From NCBI GenBank assembly GCA_002347755.1, contig DDXT01000042.1:1-9756 (forward strand): 9,756 bases of DNA, given 5' to 3'. The notes beneath the pieces were generated by a model, which searched no databases, was not told where the DNA came from, and saw nothing but the letters and a program-made list of their open reading frames with translations. The DNA is from Caryophanales bacterium UBA2253. Its GTDB lineage: Bacteria > Bacillota_I > Bacilli_A > ML615J-28 > CAG-698. Position 1 is the first letter of the stretch. Every line of letters starts with the position of its first letter. Of this stretch, positions 5,016 through 9,756 are shown one piece after another. Position numbers and translations under genes: made by a program.

Positions 5016-6152
5016 TCATTCAGTCGGATCTTCGAAATAGAAGGAATCCGAAACGCTTCCCGAAGTAACACTGAAGGATTTTTGGATCCCGGTTGGGATT
5101 TCAGTAATGGCAATTTGGATTTGTCCTTCTTCAACCGTTTCCGTGACCAGACCGTCAGTCAGGGCTTCGCTGTCAAAGGAAGGCGTTCCTGCCGGTTCCG
5201 TGATCGCCAAAAGCGATTGGATCGAATAATCCACTGCGAAAGCGCCAACGGAAGAGTAACCGATCGTATAAGTCGTTAGCGATTGTTCTTCCAAAGTGTT
5301 GATCAGAGTGGCAACGGTCTCGCAGCCGGTAGTGCCAAGCGCGAGCCGGCTTTCGCTGACCGCGAAACTGTCTTTTACGACCACGAAATCATAGACATCC
5401 GAGGACAGAGCCATGTTTTTGGAGACGCGGATGAAATTGGTTGTATCGTCCGGATTCACATAATGGGTCATCGAAAGCGTGGTGGTCTCCCCGTTGATCT
5501 GTTTGAACCCATCCATTAGGAAAGTGTCGGAACCGGATTTAACCAAAATTTCGATTTCCAGCCGGGTACTGGTGACCAAGGTTTCGTTGAAGTAAATATC
5601 CATGAGTAGTGGTTCGCCATTCAAGCCGACGCCTTCGAATTTGATTTGATTGACAAAATTGTTGTCATCGCAAGGCAAACGGAAGAAGTGGCTGGTTTCA
5701 TTTCCAAGCAGGATCACGATCGGATCCAAGTACTGGTTCAAAAAACCCAGTTGCAAAGATACCAACAGATCATCGTTCGGAACGACCCCCTCAGCGGTCC
5801 CCGCGAACAAGTCGGAAGTATTATAGGCTAAAGATACAATGCTGGCGGCGGCGAAACCGTAGATTTCATCCGAAGAATTGAAGACCGGCGTGGCCAGATC
5901 ATCATCTTGAAGGCTTCCCGGGTCCTTATTGTTTTGAGTCAGGGCCAACGGAATTATCAAGGCGGTGATCATGAGGGCGCTTAGGGCAAATTGCAGTCCG
6001 AAACTTCGGAATGATAATCTTGGTTTGGTTGGGGCGAATGAAGGCAACAAAGCTTCGATCTGGGCGGTTTCCAATATTCTGTTTTTATCTACGGAGGGGA
6101 TTTCCGCCTGCAGTTCTTGACGGATCAGGTTGATTTTATCATTCAGTTTCAT
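5016..6152 (-). CDS. Single-pass membrane protein in anti-sigma factor position
   Basis: Not recognised as a named family; read as the partner of the ECF sigma factor just upstream, whose stop is 15 nt before this ATG. The 378-residue frame starts at 6152, with AGGAAG (6166-6161) 8 nt away; an in-frame GTG at 6161 is too close to that site. Layout: about 50 charged N-terminal residues predicted cytoplasmic (the place for a sigma-binding segment), one hydrophobic segment at about 51-71 (FGLQFALSALMITALIIPLA), then about 305 acidic, Ser/Thr-rich residues outside the cell. No HxxxCxxC zinc anti-sigma motif is present. The outer domain has only two cysteines (Cys158, Cys274), which could form a disulfide. 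The gene ends at a strong terminator. By analogy with membrane-bound anti-sigma factors it would hold the sigma factor until an external signal; this rests on position and topology only. Confidence 0.75.
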   Translation of the reverse strand: MKLNDKINLIRQELQAEIPSVDKNRILETAQIEALLPSFAPTKPRLSFRSFGLQFALSALMITALIIPLALTQNNKDPGSLQDDDLATPVFNSSDEIYGFAAASIVSLAYNTSDLFAGTAEGVVPNDDLLVSLQLGFLNQYLDPIVILLGNETSHFFRLPCDDNNFVNQIKFEGVGLNGEPLLMDIYFNETLVTSTRLEIEILVKSGSDTFLMDGFKQINGETTTLSMTHYVNPDDTTNFIRVSKNMALSSDVYDFVVVKDSFAVSESRLALGTTGCETVATLINTLEEQSLTTYTIGYSSVGAFAVDYSIQSLLAITEPAGTPSFDSEALTDGLVTETVEEGQIQIAITEIPTGIQKSFSVTSGSVSDSFYFEDPTE

Positions 6153-6167
6153 TGCCTTCACTTCCTT

Positions 6168-6677
6168 TCATTTTAGTTTTTTGATTTTATTAATGGCTTT
6201 ATTATAGTGCCAAAGGGTAGTCCCCAAGGGCATTTTCAGGATCTGGGAGATTTCCCGGTGGGTCAGATTTTGCATGATGTGAAGAAGAAAGACGCTCCGT
6301 TCCGTTTCGGTAAGGCATTTTAGCATTCCCTCTACAACGGAATTTCTTTCGCCGGTCGGATTGACGCTTGGAAAGATCATTTCCTCGCTGGTAATGTCGA
6401 CCCGGATCTCATGCTGCTCTCTTCGGTAGTGATCAATGGCCTTATTACGGGCAATGGTGATCAGCCAGCCGAGGAAATTCTTTCCCAGTTCATATTGATT
6501 GATTTTTTCCAACATGGTGATGTAGGTGTCCTGCATCAAGTCCTTGCTGGTTTCTTTATCTTTGACGATCGAGACGATCATGGCATAGACGGCCGTTTTG
6601 GTTTCGTTGTAGATGAATTCGAAAGCGGCTTCGTCTTTTTGCTTTAAGGCTTCAATGTATTGGTCATAATTAGCCAT
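6168..6677 (-). CDS. ECF-type RNA polymerase sigma factor
   Basis: Alternative sigma factor of 169 residues directing RNA polymerase to a small regulon. Region 2 spans about 15-87: the DLMQDTYI core-binding helix (46-53) and NFLGWLITIARNKAIDHYRR (67-86), which covers -10 recognition. Region 4 spans about 113-168, with LTETERSVFLLHIMQNLTHREISQILKMPLGTT as the helix-turn-helix. The recognition-helix stretch is TTLWHYNKAINKIKK. There is no region 1 or 3, as expected for ECF factors. ATG 6677 has AAGGAG (6690-6685) 7 nt upstream. It is transcribed from a near-consensus housekeeping promoter, and its stop overlaps the start of the next gene's ribosome binding stretch, indicating translational coupling with the membrane protein. 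The propeller lipoprotein lies just upstream. Confidence 0.92.
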   Translation of the reverse strand: MANYDQYIEALKQKDEAAFEFIYNETKTAVYAMIVSIVKDKETSKDLMQDTYITMLEKINQYELGKNFLGWLITIARNKAIDHYRREQHEIRVDITSEEMIFPSVNPTGERNSVVEGMLKCLTETERSVFLLHIMQNLTHREISQILKMPLGTTLWHYNKAINKIKKLK

Positions 6678-6708
6678 AAACGTTCTCCTTTCGGAAAGAA
6701 TATGACTA

Positions 6709-6737
6709 ATTATAACATTTTATCAGGGGCTTATCAA
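6709..6737 (-). promoter_or_regulatory. Promoter of the sigma/anti-sigma operon
   Basis: On the minus strand TTGATA (6737-6732), 17 nt, then TATAAT (6714-6709) with TG one base upstream (extended -10). This is a housekeeping-type promoter, so basal expression does not appear to need the ECF factor itself. Confidence 0.85.
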
Positions 6738-6751
6738 TGAAGCTTGAATAA

Positions 6752-8779
6752 TTATTCGGCCGGATCAACCGTTGGTTCAACGACGATGGTCGGATCAACG
6801 ATGGCTCTTTGGAAGATCACATGGTCTACAACGGACATGTCGCCAAGCAAATAGTGCGAGGTAGCAACTTCGCCGCTGATGACGTACAGATAATCGTCAA
6901 CGCGGAAAGCCCGTTGGATGGTGAAATCATAATACCAGTAGTAAGCGTATAGGTCAGGGTTCTGGGTGCGATATTGCAAATGGTTGATGGTGTAGCGCAC
7001 CTGGATTGGCTGTTCGCGAGTATCGTCAACATCAAAGACGATGTAATCGTTCATGCTTGAGTAATTACCGTCCGTCCAGTTCGAACGCCAGAGCGAGAAG
7101 CCCATGAAGCCGCGGTCTTTGTCAATCAGAATGGCTTTGTGATTCCAAAGCGCTTCGCTGTAACTCCAGGATGTTTCGTTGTTGGAAAGGATCAGCGGGG
7201 TTCCGACTTCAACCGGGTGTTCTTTGTCAGTGACATCGTACAATGACAACTTCATGCCGGTGGTCATTCCTTGTTCGGTGGCTTCAAAGCCGATGCCGAT
7301 GATCAGATTGTCAGTCCAAAGGTGTTGGTAAACGCTGAACCCGGTTACTTGCAATTCGCCAGCGATGACCGGATTGGCCGGATCGCTTAAGTCAAGCGTA
7401 TAAAGCGGGTCGGTTCTTAAGAAAGTGACGACGGTCGCCGAATCGCCGTTGAAACGGACGGATTGGATTCTTTCGCCCGGTTTTCCGAGGCCTTCCTCAA
7501 TGGAGCCGACGATTTGCAGAACATAGATCCCGTCGACTAGTTTTCTTTCAAAGACAAACAAGCGGTTGGCCACGGTTTCTCCCCAGCCTTCGGTGGTGGC
7601 AACGCGCAGGTAGCCGTTATATTCGTCCATGGCGAACTGGTTGATGACATATCCGGAATAAATTCCCATTCCGCCGTAGAAGACATCCCCGTTTAGGGTA
7701 TCAAACTGATAAGAGATCAGCTTGCCTTTTTCTTCATAGATGCCAAGCAGATTTTGTTCGTAATAAGTAGTTGCCAAGTAGATGGCGTTTTCGGATACAT
7801 AGATCTGACCCCAGCTTTGTGAACCCAGGAAGACATCATTGTCATAAGTGATCGTATCTTTCAAGTAAGCGGTGGTGATGACGGTGAAACTTTGGTACAT
7901 CATCTCCGGGAGGTACTTGATGTCGGCGTAATCAAAGAAAGTTGCTACGCCGTCATGCAATGACCATGGCCGCGGGTCGTATTCTTCATCGCTTAAGTAA
8001 TAATTGTAAGCGTAGTGGTTGGAGATCAAATAAAGATTGTTGCCGATCAGTCTCGAGCCAAGCAGATATCCGCTGACTTCATAAGTGTCGATCTTGGTCA
8101 GAGTTTCGATGTCATAAACGTCAATGACGCTCATCGAAGTGTAGCTGTAGAAATATTTTGAATAGTAATAATCATCGGTAGTCACATCGCCTTTGTCCGG
8201 ATCCGGGTTTTCCCCGGTCGGGTCGGTAGTTTCCGGCATTAGGGTGATGTAATATTCATATTTTTGACCGATGACGATCAAATACTTGTCAGTTACGTAA
8301 AGTTCCGAATAATAAGTGTAACTTTCATAACCATCTTCGCGGACCGATTGGATCTCTTCGCTTAAGACGATTTCCATTTGGCCTTCGCCGCGCAATTCAA
8401 TGACTTGGAGCCGATCCCAACTGATGGAATAGATCCGGCGTCCGTCGGTCTTCATGATGTCGCCTTCATCAACGCCTTCAACTTGAACGTTGGTGGTGGT
8501 GTAATCGTCGCTCTTGTAAGTCGAAGAAGAAGCATACGTTGAATCACCTTCGGCGGAAGGGCTGACTTCCATGTCATCGGTCATGATCCCGCCCCGGTTG
8601 AAACTGAACCATCCGTTGGTCAAACTGTCCGAAGTCTTTTTGAGAAGTTTTTTCAGTTCCGAGTCGCTTTGGACGCTGTTCAAACCTAAGTCCTCAGCCT
8701 CCTGATGAGTCCCGCCAATGGTGCAGCCGCTCAATGCGACGCTGATGGTGAAAAGCATCACCAATAAGATTTTTTTCAT
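6752..8779 (-). CDS. Beta-propeller domain lipoprotein (COG4880-like)
   Basis: Predicted extracytoplasmic lipoprotein of 675 residues; biochemical role unknown. The start at 8779 is set by AGGAGG (8792-8787), 7 nt upstream; an upstream in-frame ATG at 8800 precedes that site and is rejected. The signal peptide MKKILLVMLFTISVALSGC has a good lipobox (LSGC), so Cys19 should be lipid-modified. A charged, Ser/Thr-rich linker (20-95) follows, then NVQVEGVDEGDIMKTDGRRIY (about 97-117), the signature that opens this propeller family. Repeating blades follow, with aromatic-rich strands such as LYVTDKYLIVIGQ, YLLGSRLIGNNLYLISN and LRVATTEGWG up to about residue 660. The tail is acidic and Pro/Val-rich. 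The family assignment is from the N-terminal signature and blade pattern. No terminator separates it from the downstream sigma gene, so some co-transcription is plausible. Confidence 0.85.
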   Translation of the reverse strand: MKKILLVMLFTISVALSGCTIGGTHQEAEDLGLNSVQSDSELKKLLKKTSDSLTNGWFSFNRGGIMTDDMEVSPSAEGDSTYASSSTYKSDDYTTTNVQVEGVDEGDIMKTDGRRIYSISWDRLQVIELRGEGQMEIVLSEEIQSVREDGYESYTYYSELYVTDKYLIVIGQKYEYYITLMPETTDPTGENPDPDKGDVTTDDYYYSKYFYSYTSMSVIDVYDIETLTKIDTYEVSGYLLGSRLIGNNLYLISNHYAYNYYLSDEEYDPRPWSLHDGVATFFDYADIKYLPEMMYQSFTVITTAYLKDTITYDNDVFLGSQSWGQIYVSENAIYLATTYYEQNLLGIYEEKGKLISYQFDTLNGDVFYGGMGIYSGYVINQFAMDEYNGYLRVATTEGWGETVANRLFVFERKLVDGIYVLQIVGSIEEGLGKPGERIQSVRFNGDSATVVTFLRTDPLYTLDLSDPANPVIAGELQVTGFSVYQHLWTDNLIIGIGFEATEQGMTTGMKLSLYDVTDKEHPVEVGTPLILSNNETSWSYSEALWNHKAILIDKDRGFMGFSLWRSNWTDGNYSSMNDYIVFDVDDTREQPIQVRYTINHLQYRTQNPDLYAYYWYYDFTIQRAFRVDDYLYVISGEVATSHYLLGDMSVVDHVIFQRAIVDPTIVVEPTVDPAE

Positions 8780-8786
8780 ATTTATT

Positions 8787-8792
8787 CCTCCT
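8787..8792 (-). promoter_or_regulatory. Ribosome binding site deciding the propeller lipoprotein start
   Basis: AGGAGG on the minus strand, 7 nt before ATG 8779. It lies inside the seven-codon extension that begins at ATG 8800, so that upstream ATG is not the start. Confidence 0.88.
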
Positions 8793-8810
8793 GTTTTCAT
8801 CCACCCTTAA

Positions 8811-8841
8811 TACGAACGACCGGGCCTTTTTATTGGTTGGA
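8811..8841 (-). promoter_or_regulatory. Possible non-housekeeping promoter of the propeller gene
   Basis: No good sigma-A promoter is seen: TATTAA (8812-8807) lacks a -35. On the minus strand TCCAAC (8841-8836), 17 nt, CGTT (8818-8815) resembles the AAC...CGT pattern of ECF promoters. The match is short and speculative. Confidence 0.2.
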
Positions 8842-8843
8842 GA

Positions 8844-8868
8844 AAATAAAAAAGCGCCGGGTTTGGCG
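8844..8868 (-). terminator. Candidate terminator after the DUF975-type pseudogene
   Basis: On the minus strand CGCC (8868-8865) pairs with GGCG (8858-8855), loop AAACCC, followed one base later by a T6 run. The stem is only four G-C pairs long, but it sits 18 nt after the restored stop codon. Confidence 0.5.
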
Positions 8869-8886
8869 ACTCCTGAAAGTTTAGAA

Positions 8887-9508
8887 TCAAACGGGTTCGG
8901 CTTCAATGACCGGGGGTTCCGATTCGCTTTCTTCTTTCACAAAATTTTGTTTGGTCAGGTGAACGTAGTAATTGACGTTCGCGGCTTGGAAATAGGGCAG
9001 GAAATAAATGCCATACAGCCCAAAAGTGATCAAAGTGAGCAAAAAAATGGCCGATAAAGGAAAGGACGAAAAGAAAATACTCCTTTTTGTGACCGCTCAT
9101 CAAATCGCGGCTTTTTCGAAGAACATCCAGTACATCCAACTCGGGGTCGTCTGCCATCAGGTTTAGAGACATTCCGAACATCAGGGCGAAAATGATTCCG
9201 GGAACGACGAAAAAGAGGAATCCGACCCCAACAATGACCGCGAAAAACAGGTAAAGGGCGATGATCTTAAAATCATATTCGAGATTTTTCATGAAATCCG
9301 AAAGAGGTTGAAATCCGTCTTTTTTCTTTGAGGACCTTGCGGGTTATGAAATACAAACCGACCAAAAGCAATGGCATCACGACCAGGCCCAACCCCACGG
9401 CGGATCCCAGCTCACCAATGATCGAAGCCACAAGAATGGCTAAAACAGTTTAAAACGGCAGCCGACCAAAGCTTGTTTCGATTTGGCTTTAATTTCCTTA
9501 AAATTCAT
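8887..9508 (-). pseudogene. DUF975-family integral membrane protein gene with three frameshifts
   Basis: The gene starts at ATG 9508, with GAGGAG (9520-9515) 6 nt upstream, and reads MNFKEIKAKSKQALVGCRFK before a TAG at 9442-9440. Three reading frames join into one coherent protein of about 206 residues if three homopolymer runs are changed by one base: an A3 run at 9451-9449 (one A missing), an A5 run at 9289-9285 (one A extra) and a T7 run at 9047-9041 (one T extra). The rebuilt protein has the DUF975 pattern: N-terminal KxxAK start, hydrophobic segments (VLAILVASIIGELG; ALYLFFAVIVGVGFLFFVVPGII), the MFGMSLNLMADDPELDVLDVLRKSRDLMSGHKKEYF loop, LSFIGHFLLTLITFGLYGIYFLPYFQA, and an acidic Glu/Pro-rich tail ending at TGA 8889-8887. 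Function of the family is not known to me in detail. The breaks are either real decay or consensus errors. Confidence 0.85.
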
Positions 9509-9531
9509 GAAGCTCTCCTCTTACATCCATT

Positions 9532-9561
9532 TTTATATTGTATTTTTGTTTTTACAACCAA
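9532..9561 (-). promoter_or_regulatory. Candidate promoter of the DUF975-type gene
   Basis: On the minus strand TTGGTT (9561-9556), 18 nt, TATAAA (9537-9532), about 24 nt before the ATG. The surrounding sequence is very A/T-rich, so chance matches are likely. Confidence 0.4.
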
Positions 9562-9695
9562 AAAATATTGCTTTAAAAATGTTTAAAAAAGAAATGGATT
9601 TTGAAAGACAAGACAGCCTTGGCGGGGTCCGGTTATCTTTTTTGCTGTTGAAAATTGGTTTTTATGGTATAACCCGAGTTTGCCACCTACAAATC

Positions 9696-9724
9696 AAAAA
9701 AAGGTCCTTTGAATTAGGACCTTT
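9696..9724 (-). terminator. Terminator of a minus-strand gene lying beyond the right edge
   Basis: AAAGGTCCT and AGGACCTTT form a 9-bp stem (9700-9708 with 9716-9724) with a 7-nt loop. On the minus strand it runs into seven T residues (9702-9696); the plus-strand 3' side has no T-run. The presumed gene itself is not in the window. The stretch 9562-9695 shows nothing recognisable. Confidence 0.75.
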
Positions 9725-9756
9725 CCAAAAAAAAGCATTGTTTTTAACTGTTTTAT

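Noticed and set aside
4642..5019. Minus-strand open frame of 125 codons in the junction
   Set aside because: It runs antisense through tRNA-Gly and several terminator stems, has no convincing ribosome binding site, and its sequence follows the hairpins rather than any protein pattern.
6746..6757. Perfect 12-bp palindrome GAATAATTATTC over the propeller gene stop codon
   Set aside because: Purely A/T-rich, no T-tailed stem; could arise by chance and is not a terminator.
8819..8829. AAGGCCCGGTC shared between 2051-2061 (plus) and 8829-8819 (minus)
   Set aside because: An 11-base match between two places in 10 kb on either strand is expected by chance; the surrounding structures differ.
9665..9673. 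Plus-strand extended -10-like TGG-TATAAC near the right edge
   Set aside because: No -35 at a suitable distance, and no plus-strand gene can be seen downstream within the window.

Overview
The window reads as a chromosomal segment of a low-to-moderate GC Gram-positive-type bacterium (Bacillota, possibly a relative of the Acholeplasma/Izemoplasma group). The reasons are strong AGGAGG-type ribosome binding sites, housekeeping promoters close to TTGACA-17-TATAAT, short U-tailed terminators, secreted lipoproteins, and tRNA genes that encode their own CCA ends. TGA is a stop and tryptophan is TGG in every gene here, so this is not the Mycoplasma/Spiroplasma code. The lineage is an inference from style, not from a marker gene.

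Left half, plus strand. A 344-residue NAD(P)-dependent extended-SDR oxidoreductase (64-1098) has a terminator overlapping its stop codon. A stand-alone TrmH/SpoU-type RNA 2'-O-methyltransferase (1208-1933) follows. Next come a tRNA-Asp/tRNA-Arg pair (2133-2291) and a large exported family 18 glycosidase (2445-4409) with three helical repeats and an Ig-like spacer before the catalytic barrel. A tRNA-Pro/tRNA-Gly pair (4564-4724) sits under a perfect sigma-A promoter.

Middle, 4725-5015. This is a convergent junction without a supported gene. It holds a run of terminator hairpins for both strands, a 21-bp direct repeat and a 16-bp palindrome.

Right half, minus strand. Reading leftwards: a DUF975-type membrane protein gene broken by three frameshifts, all in homopolymer runs (9508-8887); a 675-residue beta-propeller lipoprotein (8779-6752); an ECF sigma factor (6677-6168); and a single-pass membrane protein in the anti-sigma position (6152-5016). 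The last two form a tight two-gene operon with its own strong promoter and a strong terminator. No terminator separates the propeller gene from the sigma gene, so the three may act together as a cell-surface sensing or envelope-stress module. A minus-strand terminator near the right edge suggests another minus-strand gene ending just outside the window.

Nothing here is a mobile element, CRISPR array or prophage. The most interesting items are the propeller/sigma/membrane-regulator cluster, the multiply frameshifted DUF975 gene, and the GH18 enzyme with altered conserved motifs and an unusual start region.
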